A stretch of 64,000 nucleotides of DNA. Source: Dama dama (lineage: Eukaryota > Chordata > Mammalia > Artiodactyla > Cervidae). Below the pieces are notes generated by a model. It was not told the DNA's origin, searched no databases, and saw only the letters and a list, made by a program, of their open reading frames with translations. Positions within the stretch are counted from its first letter, which is position 1, and each line of letters begins with the position of its first letter. Location: assembly GCF_033118175.1 (NCBI RefSeq), contig NC_083694.1, positions 32,004,108-32,068,107 of the forward strand, written 5' to 3'. Below, piece after piece: positions 32,750 to 43,605 of the stretch. Both the position numbers and the translations under genes were made by a program.

Positions 32750-33620
32750 GTTATGGAGCATTGCCTATGGACCAAGACCTGTGTGTCTAGGTATCTGGAG
32801 TGAATGAGACATGGCACCTGGCCGTAAGTTGCTTACTGTTCTGCCCAGACGCCATACATTCCCAGGAGACTGTGATGGTCCTGACAGGTTGCCTGTGAGC
32901 ACAGCAGGTAGATGACATCCTGCTCAGGTCTCACGGAAGGGCTTTTAGGAATGTGCAACTTGGCCTGGGTTTGGGAAGATCAGTAGGCAAAAGCAGTGAG
33001 AATGTTGCATTTTAGGCATAAACACAAGTGCACCCAAGGAATGGCATTTTGTTGAATCATGAAATTGTGAAATAGCTGCGGTTTTTTAGTTAAAATTGTC
33101 AAATATTGGCAGTTGCGTTGGTGCAATCTAATAGTGTTTCATGCCCAGAGCAAAGGTGTTTGGGATGAAATAGCAAGAGGTGGGTTGGGAATGATGGGCA
33201 GGACCAGATGTGGAAGAGCTTTCTGTGTGTGGTAAAGGCAGGCTTTCTCAGCCTCAGCACCAATGACATTTTGTGGCAGATAATTCTTTGTTGGAGGATG
33301 ATGCTGTACCTTGTAGCATATTTAGCAGCATCCTTGGTACCTACTTACCAATAGATGCCACTAGTCTCCTCCCCTGGTTCTCCAACCAAAACTACCTCAG
33401 ACATAATCAGATGTCCTCTGGGGATAAAACTATCCCAGCTGGGAAACATGGAGATAAGGAATTTGAACATAACCTTGCAAACTGTGGGAACGCATTGAAG
33501 CTGTTCCTTGAGAATATCAGATTTGCTCTGAAAGCAGGGAACAGAGAGGAGACATGGGTCCTTCCAAGCTGTTGCAGTAAACAGATAAAGGTATGATGGG
33601 AAAGGGGAGAGACACAGAGG
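32750..33620 (-). repeat. L2 LINE fossil (antisense), split by MER5A
   Basis: Antisense L2 order: a 3' terminus-like block near 32760-32830 ('ggtatctggagtgaatgaga'), 'acggaagggcttttaggaat', 'gggcaggaccagatgtggaa', then beyond MER5A 'cctgtagttatcct'-type sequence eroded, and 'aagctgttgcagtaaacag'. Strongly diverged. The 107-codon frame at 33273-33596 is a chance product of these two repeats. Confidence 0.6.
33239..33451 (-). mobile_element. MER5A-like hAT-Charlie element
   Basis: About 210 bp reading 'ggctttctcagcctcagcac', 'gacattttgtggcagataat', 'catatttagcagcatccttg', 'tcagatgtcctctggggata' and closing 'cagctgggaaacatg'. This is the MER5A order with eroded CAG...CTG ends. It is a non-autonomous element with no coding capacity. 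The 8-bp duplication (33231-33238 against 33452-33459) keeps about five matches. Strand follows the usual MER5A convention. Confidence 0.85.
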
Positions 33621-34079
33621 TATCAAGAAGGGTGGCGATCACACAGGTTTGGAAATAATTATGTGAGTGTGTGCATGTGAATGTGTGGGGGTTGGGGAAG
33701 TAAGTAAAAAGAAGGATTTTATCATGATGCCTAAACAAAAAGTGAGAGAGTAAGAGAGTAAAAAGAGTAATGGCTGGCAGTAATTAGGAGGACAAAAGTG
33801 GCATAATCAGTGACCTGATGGTCTAAGGAAATTGTGAGATTGGAAAGGTGACAGATGACAGTGTTCATGAAGAGAATCAGAAATGCAAGCTTCAAAGGCC
33901 CTACCCTCTCCCCACCCATGTCTGGTGGGGTGTGAACTATCACCATGTAGAAACCAACTCCATATGTTCATAGTTAATTTTTGACATGGTTAGAATTGCA
34001 CATTTGATTAGAATTGAACAAGATTCCTAGTTCGTTTTCCTAGTATCTTGAACATGCCATGCTCTTTCCATCAAAGGTT

Positions 34080-34440
34080 GTTTCTTGGACTAATCTTTCT
34101 AGGTGGTCAGCTCTTCCCAATCTCTCTTCATCTACCCTTGTTCTTAAAGTCTTAAAAGTAATTTCATCAGAGAACACACACACCCCCACCCGCCACTCAG
34201 GACCTCTCTGTGCACCCCAGTACTAGTTTACTTCTCCTTGTGTATTCCCTTATAACATCTGGTACTTCTTGCAGTATTTTTCAGTGATAAGCTTGTATTC
34301 ACCTCTTGATAATCATGTGTTTACTGCTTCTCCTTTCTAGGCTGTATGCTCCCTAAAGGTAGGAGCATCTTTATCTTGCCCCTACTGTATCTCTGTCACC
34401 TAGCATAGTGCCTACCATTTACAGGCATTCAAGAAAGAGA
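34080..34440 (+). repeat. L2 3' end (sense)
   Basis: 'taggctgtatgctccctaaa', 'ggtaggagcatctttatctt', 'gtcacctagcatagtgccta' and the preceding C/T-rich part match the L2 3' region in sense. A small AC/CCCACCC patch sits at 34174-34190. Confidence 0.7.
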
Positions 34441-35141
34441 TTTGACCAACTGTCCCAATTCTGGCATTTTTCAGACGCCATGGGTGGTTGGAAATACTAC
34501 ATTCCACACCTGGAGTGTGACTTTCTAATTTTTTTTAATAACAAGCAGAATTGGAAGGAACCTTGTATTCATCCAGTTCAGACTCCCATTGAATGAGAGA
34601 CTGAGGACCTCAAAAGGAGAAAGGAGGAACCTCTGGGGCTCATTCCCACCCATGGGCTTCTAGACACATAGGATGCCTCTCTGCCTGGCCTGCTCAGGAA
34701 CCCTGGGGAGAAGCGTGAACCCACTGCCATCTGTCTCCTTGGGTGCAGAGCTGCCCCTGGGGCATCACTGCCCTTTGCTTCTGGCTTGTGCCTTTATGCT
34801 GAAGGTAGACTTTCAGGGTAGAAAGCAGAAGACTTCTGGTGTACTTGAGGGGAGACGCTATCGCAGGGAAGGGAGTCAAAAAAAAACACAGGCCTGGCCT
34901 CAGCAGCCACCACCAATAGGACAATGACAACAGGTGGGTCAGGGCTCTGGGGGAGTGCAGGGACTCACCTTCAACCCAGCCTGGCAAATGGCTGTCTGAC
35001 CCAGAAACTGTCAGGAATAGAACTGAACCAAAGGGGGAGACTAAACATCTTTCAGAAAGAGAAACCTACTTCTACATGTCTTCTGTTCCTTAGTCTGGTG
35101 CTAAAGGATTGGGTAGTAAGATGAGAGGAGCTTTCCAAAAT
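34441..35141. other. Unassigned DNA, weak MIR-like patch
   Basis: The part at 34550-34640 ('ggaaggaaccttgtattcat', then 'gagagactgaggacc') vaguely resembles an antisense MIR-class SINE. The rest, including the GC-richer part at 34660-34990 with open frames of up to 97 codons, shows nothing I can name. Confidence 0.3.
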
Positions 35142-35150
35142 ACACTGTGT

Positions 35151-35377
35151 GGATGAACTTCCCTGGTGGTCCAGAGGTTAAGAATCTGCCTTGCAATGCA
35201 GGGGATGCAGGTTCGATCCCTAACCAGGGAACTAAGATCCCGCATGTCGTGGGGCAACTAAGCCCATTGGACATAGCTAGAGAGTTCCTGCACTGCAATG
35301 AAAGATCGCACATAACACAAAACATCCTGCGTGCCAAAACTAAGACCCAACACAGTCAAATAAATAAGTTAGAAGAG
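35151..35377 (+). mobile_element. CHR-type SINE, short form
   Basis: Sense: 'gaacttccctggtggtccag' head, 'ggttcgatccctaaccaggg', 'actaagatcccgcatgtcgt', 'gcaactaagccc', 'aactaagacccaacacagtc' and an AAATAAATAA tail. Duplication 'acactgtgt' at 35142-35150 and 35378-35386. This is the shorter CHR subtype compared with 4460-4809. Confidence 0.93.
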
Positions 35378-35736
35378 ACACTGTGTAGAAATAGTAGGGA
35401 AAAGGAGCCTCTAATTTTCTCTCCTGAGTGTATTCATCATATTCTAATTTATTTACAATTAGAAAGTACTTGTATCTTCTGGCATCATTTATGGCTCTTA
35501 AAGGACTCTGCCCCCATTTACTAATCATAGTGTAGCTTTGCTGGTCCATACAATAGGGATTATAGTCATTCTCACAATTTCCAGTCTTCCCCATATCCAC
35601 TGTTTACTATATGCACTACTTTTTTTCACTTTTAAGGGAAACTTCCTCTCGTGAATGTTCATATTAGAAGGAAAAAATGAAGTTGGACATTAAAGAACAA
35701 AACGTACTGATTTATGGGGAAAGATTATCTCATGTA

Positions 35737-35954
35737 TTGTTGTTATTGTTGTTTAGTTGCTAAGTCATGTCCACCTGTTTTTTGACCCCATGGACTGCAG
35801 CCTGCTAGGGTCCTCTGTCCATGGGATTTTCCATGTGAGAAAACTGGAGAAGGTTGTCATTTCCTTCTCCAGGGGAATCTTCCTGACCTAGGGACTGAAC
35901 CCAGGTATCCTGCATTGGCAGGCAGATGCTTTACCACTGAGCCACCAGGGAAGC
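35737..35954 (-). mobile_element. Bov-tA SINE
   Basis: Antisense copy with GTT-rich tail, 'gctaagtcatgtccacctg', body with 'ccatgtgagaaaactggag' variant, and head 'gagccaccagggaagc'. No convincing duplication. Confidence 0.92.
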
Positions 35955-36613
35955 TTTGTGTGTGGGCACAGTAAATAAAAATATATCTTTAATAGACACA
36001 TTAAATCCATATTTTATGGAATAGTATCACCAGAAATGTATGTTTTTCTCTATAGCCAGCTATATAATAAATTTATACTATAAGGTTTCAATAAATCAGT
36101 GTTAGATAAAATAGGCCATCATGTAATTTATCTAATTATTCACATTTTAAATTATTTCATTTTGTGCCATATAGGTTTACTTGCCTGTAATCACTGACAT
36201 CTATAATCGTTTTCCTTATAACACTTGATTTTTTTCATCTTTTTTACAACGCAGATGACATCTTTTATAATGCACGAGACAGCACAAATTTTAAAATAAG
36301 CAGCTCATGAAATAACTTTAGATTTATTCAGTGAAGGTCAGTGTGGTGAAAATTTGTACAAAAAAATATGTCTGTATTGTTTTAAGTGTTATAAAACTAT
36401 GAATAATCTTACTCGTTCCATTTAATATCAAGTTTATATAAATTATGTCATGTAGTTATCCTGTCAAAAATGTAATTGACTAATCTTGCCCCTGAAATGC
36501 ATTCTGTACCATTCTCCCAGCATAAGTGTACTTGAAGTCTCCCAATCATTTTCTCAGCAACTCTGATGGCAGGAAAAGCACTGAAACATTAGAAAAGAAC
36601 AGAAATACAACAT
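35955..36613. other. Unassigned AT-rich DNA
   Basis: No gene or named repeat seen. Confidence 0.35.
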
Positions 36614-36953
36614 CAGTTCAGTTCAGTCGCTCAGTCGTGTCCGACTCTTTGCGACCCCATGAACCGCAGCACACCAGGCCTTCCTGTCCATCACCAACTC
36701 CCAGAGTCTACCCAAACCCATGTCCATTGAGTCAGTGATGCCATCCAACCATCTCATCCTCTTTTGTCCCCGTCTCCTCCTGCCCTCAATCTTTCCCAGC
36801 ATCAGGATCTTTTCAAATGAGTCAGCTCTTCGCATCAGGTGACCAAAGTATTGGAGCTTCAGCTTCCACATCAGTCTTTCCAATGACCACCCAGGACTGA
36901 TCTGCTTTAGGATGGACTGGTTGGATCTCCTTGCAGTCCAAGTGACTCTCAAC
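36614..36953 (-). mobile_element. BovB 3' end with intact C-terminal frame
   Basis: Antisense BovB tail from the pentamer repeats 'cagttcagttcagtcgctc' to 'ccttgcagtccaagtgactc'. The minus-strand frame 36623-36952 (109 codons) is uninterrupted to the natural stop and contains 'LQYFGHLMRRADSFEK' and 'RMRWLDGITDSMDMG'. So this copy is fairly young but carries no endonuclease or RT core. Confidence 0.93.
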
Positions 36954-37024
36954 CTATAGCTTATGTTGAAAATACTCTAAGTGGAAAACAAATAGTTTTT
37001 TTTCCCTTGACTTTAGAACATGAC

Positions 37025-38055
37025 TCTGATTCATCCATTCATTCATTCATTCAGCCAGCAAATGTTTACTAAACACCCCTAGGAACTTGCAGGAACTCCT
37101 CTACCATTGGGGATATAGTGATGAATAGAGAAAGTAGGATCTCATAGCTCCTAAAGAGACCTAATGTGCAGAAGGATGGAATGGGGTCGACAATAATGAG
37201 CTTTCAAGTCAGTAACGGCCCTGGAGGGAGTAAATTAGGTCAGGGGTACAGATTGCAGTCCTTTATGGATCGGACTGTCAAGGGTCCTTCTCTGAGGTGG
37301 TGACATTGAGAAAAGGATGACATGCCAGGGTCTGAAAGAACAGCTTTCTGACTGAGAGCATAGGAGGTGTGGATGGCTGGAGGAAGTAACATAATGTCAA
37401 GACCCAGGTGACTGGAGAATCCTTAGTTGGGAAAACTAACAGGACATGGGGTTGAAGATCCTGCAGAGGCCAGATCATGTTGGCTTTCACAGACCAAAGT
37501 GAAAGAGTCTGGGTTTTATCCTAAGTGTAATGTCTGTAGAGGGAGGGAGCAGTCAACAGGATTTTGCTTCTGGTTGCAGACCACTCTGGCTGCTGTGGGT
37601 GGACAACAGACTGAAGGGGGCCAGAGTGGTTTCAGAGGCTGCTGTAGCTGTCTGAGCAAGAGGCGAGGGTGTTTTCGATGAGGCTGCCAGTGGTGGGGGC
37701 AGGAACAATTTTGGAACTAATGTTGGAGGTATTGCTGATGGAATTCAATGATGCAGTCAATGTGCGTAGAGGAGACAGAGAAGAATCAAGGGTGAACCCC
37801 AGGTCTGAGGCTCCAGTAGGATGAATGCTAATGTCAGGACCTCAGATGGAGACAGTGAGGAGAGAAACAGGCTTTAGGGTGAGACTATCAAAACTTGTGC
37901 TTTGCTTGTGTATTTGAGTTGGTTACTAGACATGGAAGTGGTGATGTTGGGTGGGCAGTTAAAGATAATGGTTTTGGACTCAGAGTAGGAAGCAGGACCT
38001 AACTACTGAAATAAAAATTTAGGCATTATCAACATACAGATGACAGTTACACACA
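37025..38055 (-). repeat. Long L2 LINE fossil (antisense)
   Basis: Starts with the inverted L2 3' terminus (ATTC repeats 37027-37052, then 'aaatgtttactaaacac'). It continues 'ggccagatcatgttggcttt', 'gagtctgggttttatcctaa', 'gaccactctggctgctgtgg', then the 'gagaagaatcaagggtgaac' and 'catggaagtggtgatgttgg' blocks, and ends near 'atacagatgacagttaca'. About 1 kb with few large gaps, one of the better L2 copies here. Open frames within it are on the wrong strand for L2. Confidence 0.85.
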
Positions 38056-38229
38056 CAGGATTGGTTCTTCTCACTCTACTCTTTGTAGCTTCTGCTAACC
38101 CCATAATTTCCTTCAGCTCCTGAATGTGGTTCTGACTAGCTCATGCTTCGACTGGGTCTTTCTTCTCTGTACTACATGCAGAAAAGGTTTTTGTGCCGGA
38201 AACATATTTGAAAGGAGGCTGTCTGTGGG

Positions 38230-38660
38230 TGGGAGGGCTGGAAGAGCTTCCTGGTGCTGGGGAAAGATCCTGGGACTTGGAATCAGAGATCCTGGGACTT
38301 GGCTTCAGTTTCATGATGAGCCATTCTTGCCTCGAGCTTCATCTGGGAAACACAGGTAATTCAGCTCATGGAATGGCTTGAGACTTTCTGTGTATAACTG
38401 CATGGTAAGTTGCTCAGTAGTGTCCGACTCTTTATGACCCCACGAACTGTAGCCCACCAGTCTCCTCTGTCCATGAAATTCTCCAGGAAAGAATACTGGA
38501 GTGGGTCGCCATGCCTTCCTCCCGGGGATCTTCCTGACCCAGGAATCGAACCCAAGTCTCTTATGTCTTCTGCATTGGTGACAGGTGGGTTATTTACCAC
38601 TAGTGCCACCTAGACTCAGTATATAGTAGGTGCTTTATAAATGTAGTTAAAACTGAATTT
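38230..38660 (+). repeat. MIR fossil split by Bov-tA
   Basis: Left part up to about 38400 ('gatcctgggacttggcttca') and right part 38612-38660 ('cagtatatagtaggtgcttt') fit a sense MIR. The left part holds a short tandem copy of 'gatcctgggacttgg' (38266-38280 and 38288-38302). Confidence 0.5.
38403..38611 (-). mobile_element. Bov-tA SINE
   Basis: Antisense: 'gttgctcagtagtgtccgac', 'aatactggagtgggtcgcca', 'tccgcattggtgaca'-like loop and head 'tagtgccacctaga'. The duplication is not clear. It sits inside the MIR above. Confidence 0.92.
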
Positions 38661-39244
38661 TAATCTCCTTATCCAGAGTGTAGAGATTATACCTTTACTC
38701 CACAACTGAGGCCTGTTGACAAGCTTGTTTTTTGTCAGAGGCAGGTACCATGAGTTTCTTCATTTTTGTCCTACCTTGAGTCTCAATATTTTGGCATTCA
38801 GTATATATTGGACAAGTCATGATGATCAATGTGGATTCAAAAAATTATCTTCACTACCATTGTGTAGCCCACCAAGGCAACAGTTAAAACTAACTAATCA
38901 AGAAAAAAATCTTCCTGTTTTATAATCATTAAAAATGTTTTTGAAGCAAAATATAGCTTTATTGCCTAGTAGTGTGACTTTTACTTCTAGGAAAGAGTGA
39001 ATAGACTCAGCTGATTTTTTATATCCAGCGTTTTCTTAATTGTGTCTTGTGTTTTTGTCCAGAATGCATTTAATTTGGGAACATTCCCAAGGCATGTACA
39101 AGTGACTGCCAACATCTTTTTCGAACACAAATTGAGTTTGATAATGTTTATTTTGGGTGCATGCAATTTAGTTATTTCTTTTCACATAAATTCTCTCTAC
39201 TCATGTTGAGAAAAACCTCCAGAACAGTGACATTTATTACAGCT
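38661..39244. other. Unassigned DNA
   Basis: No gene or named repeat seen. Confidence 0.35.
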
Positions 39245-39345
39245 TTTCTTAGTCAATTATAAAATATTTATTGAACCCCTACTATGTGTAAAACACTGCT
39301 AAGCATGTGAGGAATGCAAATAAGTATCATGCACAGTGTTGTTCT
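39245..39345 (-). repeat. L2 3' terminus (antisense)
   Basis: 'aaaatatttattgaacccct', 'actatgtgtaaaacactgct' and 'ggaatgcaaataagtatcat' match the inverted L2 3' end. Beyond it (39360-39610) lies diverged repeat-like sequence of unknown family. Confidence 0.6.
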
Positions 39346-39689
39346 CCTTGTGAATTAATTACTGAGAGAAGGTATAACTATGTGAGAATGGAAAATTCTC
39401 CCAGAAACTTCAAACTGGGAGGAACCTTAGGATGCTGTCCTTCCAAATCTTACTCAATGCACATGCCCCTTCTATAACTCCCACAATAGTATGACCTCTT
39501 TTGGTTGAGCCCTGTTAGTGAGGGGGCTCACCACCTCCCTCAGTTCCCTGTAAGAATTTTGGACAACTTTGAATCATGTCCTGAAATTGTATAGAGATTT
39601 CTCTGTGGCTTGCATCTAATCTTTCTGTCATATGCCATGCCTACAAAAATATGAGTATCTCTACATGGCCTTATTTTTTAATAACTTGA

Positions 39690-39790
39690 GTTTGTATAGT
39701 GTTGGAAGTTTACAAAGTTAAGTGACTAAAAGCTCAAGATCACACAGCTTGTGTAACATAAGTTTAAAACGAAGTTGAAACTCCAAAAAT
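39690..39790 (-). repeat. MIR-like fragment
   Basis: 'caaagttaagtgactaaaag' then 'ctcaagatcacacagcttgt' is the antisense MIR core. Confidence 0.5.
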
Positions 39791-41769
39791 ACATATTCTT
39801 TCCACCAACCAATGGCATCCATGATTGCAATACAAGAAATTCCAGAAAGTATTTAGTGATAGATAGCCAAAAAAAATGTGTAAAGAGAATATGAAGCAAG
39901 ACATCAGTATATGCTAGAGGTGGCAGAGGTTTTGTGGAAGATAGCACATTCTTTCTTGCCAGGGACTGAGTGATCACCCTGGAGGTGTTTTCAACAAGAT
40001 GTGAGTATCTTCAGCAGAAAGAGCTTGCTTGTATTGTGAGACACTTCCTGGTTTTTGATTGAGCAATAAAAAGCTTCCTTGGAGAAACATAGCCCTTAGG
40101 AGTTTAGTACATATGAGCTGTATTAATAAATCTATGGAAATGGGATGTTAATTTTTCCCCTGGCCTACATATAATAATGTATACTGCAGGGTTGAACATA
40201 TAAATGCTATATTGCTGGGTCCTCTGTGCACCTCTATAAATACATAAGAAGTTTTCAGCTGCTCTTTTCTCTCCACAGCTTGTTTGAACTTCCTTCATAT
40301 GGCTGTGATTTGCCTCCAGAAACAGGGGTAAATCCATGCAATCTGTGCTGTCTGCAATAAATATGGAGGTCCTCATTTTGGAAAGTACATTTCTAAATGT
40401 TTTCTCAAGAAGGGTGCTTAAGTTTAAATATATCTAGAATTGGGACTTTCTTCTTTTAAGCCATGAATTGAAGTGAACATCTGAAGCATTGACTGATATA
40501 CTTCTTAATGTGTTTATTCTAACTTTTAGTAAATATTTGTATATATTCCTGCTCTAGTCTAAGAACTCTGAAAGATGTTAAGGATACCAAAAAAGAAAAA
40601 GACATGTCAAGAAGGTCAGGGAAATATTCATAGAAAAGGTGATGTTAAGAATGGCCTTAAAGGATCTAGGTGTAGATCATTTACCAAGGGAATATATTGT
40701 TGTGGAAAGACTTCCTGTCTCCTAAACCTTGTCCCTAACTCTTAGTAGAACAGTTCTGTTATCATTGTTCTCTTATCCCCGTTGAAACAGGGTACATATC
40801 ATGAAGGAACTGCTAGTCTTAGCACTTATTGGTGTTGATGTTTGTAGTTTCTTAATTTGTCAGGCATGTCCTACAGCTTTCTGTTTCATCTAGAATCCTA
40901 GCGTCACCTGGGAAGCCAAACATTTATAAATGTGAAAGATGAGTAAGAGCTAGTAAAAAGAGACTAAGAAGGAGAGGTCAGACAGTCAGGAAGGAAATAG
41001 AGAGAGTTCTGTCTTCAAAGTTAAAGATAAATTTTCAAAGGAAAATGATGCTGTTGGCAGGTCAACTGAGTTAAGGACTGATTGCTAGTTTATCAACATG
41101 GAAGTTATTGATAACTTTGATCAGAGAATTTTCTTTGGAGTGGTAGTACTGGAGACAGTGATTACAAAGATTTTGAAGTACTCTCTATGCACAGAAAAAG
41201 AGTAATGAAATAGATGGTAGCTGGAAGAGAAAGTTGAATCAGGAGGGCATTTCTTTTATAAACATTACCCTGTGTAGACATTTCTATTATTAACTGTACA
41301 CCCAACTACTTCCCCATGGTCCATTGCAATTTTGTGTGTTATACTTATTTTAATAACTTTCCCTTACCCAACCAGTCCACCCTCCTATAGTGCAAACTAT
41401 ACTTAATCTCCCTTCTTTGGGTTCCAAGGTTACATCTCTTATCTGCACTGGTTAATTTAAGTGGGGACTTGACTAAATTGTATCATTATTCCTAGTAGAG
41501 TACATCAAATTTTTACACACTCCAGCAATAGTATACAGCAGATGCTAATAGCATCCTGCCAAACCCCAAACTTGTACCAGAGATGAGATTATATGGCTTC
41601 TGTAGTTCATAAAATAGAAGGGTAACCTACATTCAGGGTTACTGAGTTCTAAATAAATCCATGGAACTATGAAGGGGGTGCTAATGTATATTAAGAGCCA
41701 CTGTTTATCTTAACCTCCCATGAAACACACTGCAGAGAGGCCATTGAAATGGATGTCTGTTATTCAAGT
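39791..41769. other. Unassigned DNA, nearly 2 kb
   Basis: The longest stretch here without a confident repeat. No open frame longer than about 90 codons and no gene signal. The word 'gcgtcacctgggaagcc' at 40900-40916 equals the tip of a Bov-tA head but has no further homology. Confidence 0.4.
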
Positions 41770-41780
41770 CAGTTTAGCCT

Positions 41781-41990
41781 ATGTGTGTTAGTTGCTTAGT
41801 CATGTCCAACTCTTTGTAACACCATGGACTATAGCCCACCAGGCTCTTCTGTCCATGGGTTTCTCCAGGCAAGAGTATTGGAATGGGTTGCCAGTTCCTT
41901 CTCCAGGTGATCTTCCCAACCCATGGATTGAACCCAGGTCTCCCACATTGCGGGCAGATTCTTTAATGTCTGAGCTACTAGGGAAGCCCT
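41781..41990 (-). mobile_element. Bov-tA SINE with 5' filler DNA
   Basis: Antisense copy from 'gttagttgcttagtcatgtc' to head 'gagctactagggaagccct'. Duplication 'cagtttagcct' at 41770-41780 and 42012-42022. About 21 extra bases (41991-42011) sit between the SINE head and the right duplication and resemble the sequence just beyond it (from 42023). Confidence 0.92.
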
Positions 41991-42119
41991 GAGTCTTACA
42001 TCATCTTATACCAGTTTAGCCTGAGTCTTACATAATTTTATATTATCCAAAGAAGGGCATTAAAAGTCTAAGTGGCATATTTATTTCTCAGTCTGCTGTT
42101 GAGATATAGCTCAGAAAAT

Positions 42120-42204
42120 CTTTTTTTTTTTTTTTAATTAGTTGGAGGCTAATTACTTCACAACATTTCAGTGGGTTTTGTCATACATTGATATGAATCA
42201 TGAA
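42120..42204 (-). mobile_element. Very short L1 3' end
   Basis: T-run at 42121-42135, then 'gttggaggctaattacttca' and 'catacattgatatgaatcat' equal an antisense ruminant L1 tail of about 85 bp. Probable 8-bp duplication (42112-42119 and 42205-42212, one mismatch). Confidence 0.8.
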
Positions 42205-42485
42205 CAGATAATTTTTTTTTCTCAAAGAGTATTTGAGTGATTTTAAAATTCTAGAACAGTGAGATATTTCTCACTCATTGGGAATTTTATTAGACATTAT
42301 TTTAGATGTCATGTGTTGCCATAAGTAATATCTAAATAGAATCCTTTGGAAGAGATATATAGACTTACTATATTGATGACTCAGAAACTGTTGGTATAGA
42401 TAATTCAAACCTGTGGAGAGTATAAGCAATTTTAAGATGTGTATTAAATTGCAAATGCTCTTTTATTATTAGAAAATCAGCCACA

Positions 42486-42573
42486 TTCATGTCAATGTAT
42501 GGCAAAAACCACCACAATATTTTAAAGTAACTAGCTGCCAACTAAAATAAATTAGTTAATTTAATAAAATAAA
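42486..42573 (+). mobile_element. Very short L1 3' end
   Basis: 'ttcatgtcaatgtatggcaa', 'aatattttaaagtaactagc' and an AAATAAA-rich tail form a sense ruminant L1 tail of 88 bp. A 14-bp duplication (42472-42485 and 42574-42587, one mismatch) encloses it. Confidence 0.88.
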
Positions 42574-42830
42574 GAAAGTCAGCCACAGTGTAGCATGGAT
42601 TCCAGGAGTTGAGAATTTTATGAGTAAATATATTTTCACACTTTGAAATACATTCATTTGCTTCTAAGGTTAGGACATTAGTTAACTATGAAAATTCAAT
42701 AATTATGAAAATTAAATTGAAAATTCAGTTTCTCAGAATTTCTTTTATCCAGATTCACATTATTACCCTTTGTGATCTCAGTATCATTTGGAAACCCTAT
42801 CTAACACCTTAACTTCTTAATGATTTTAAA

Positions 42831-43038
42831 AGAAAAAATTATTTTGGCTGAGCTGGGTCCTCACATGAGGTCTCCACTGCAGCACGTGGGCTCTCTGTAG
42901 TTGTGGGGCACAGGCTTTAGTTGTGGCACCTGGACTTAGTTGCCCCACCGCTTGTGAAATCTTTGTTCCCCAATCAGAACCTACATCCCCTGACTTGGAA
43001 GGCAGATTCTTAACCACTGGATGGCCAAGGAAATCTTC
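42831..43038 (-). mobile_element. CHR-type SINE, diverged
   Basis: Antisense CHR: 'ctgggtcctcacatgaggtc', 'gtagttgtggggcacaggct', 'acttagttgccccaccgctt' and tRNA part 'gattcttaaccactggatgg'. Duplication of about 14 bp around 'cttaatga' (42816 and 43039). More diverged than the other CHR copies. Confidence 0.85.
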
Positions 43039-43159
43039 CTTAATGACTTTTAAGAATAATTTCTTATATCCCATCTCTGTCAGCCATTCCTATGATTACA
43101 CTTTAGGTTTTATTATTAATGGTAACAACATTACCTGTGATACCCCACATTCTGTTCTG

Positions 43160-43558
43160 CAGTGAACTTTGGGGTGCGTGTATCATTTTGCCTTATGGTT
43201 TTTCTCTGGGTATATGCCCAGGAGTGTGATTGCTGGTTCGTATGGTATTCAATTTTTAGTTTTTTGAGGGACCTTCATATTGTTCTCCATAGTGGCTGTA
43301 CCAGTTTACATTCCCACAAACACTGTAGGAGGGTTCCCTTTTCTCCACACCCTCTCCAGCATTTATTGTTTGTAGATTTTTTTGATGATGGCCATTCTTA
43401 CTGGTGTGATGTGATACCTCACTGTAGTTTTGATCTGCATTTCTCTAATAATTAGTGATGCTGAATTTCTTTTCATGTACCTCTAGGCCATCTGTATGTC
43501 TTCTTTGGAAAAATGTCTGTTTAGATCTTCCACCTATTTTTTGATTGTTTTATATATG

Positions 43559-43605
<47 letters not shown>

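Noticed and set aside
33273..33596. 107-codon open frame
   Set aside because: Spans the MER5A-like element and an antisense L2; a chance frame.
35147..35524. 125-codon sense open frame
   Set aside because: The first half is a CHR SINE and the rest is unassigned AT-rich sequence.
40900..40916. 'gcgtcacctgggaagcc', equal to the tip of a Bov-tA head
   Set aside because: Only about 17 bases match and no duplication is visible, so chance or an unreadable remnant cannot be told apart.
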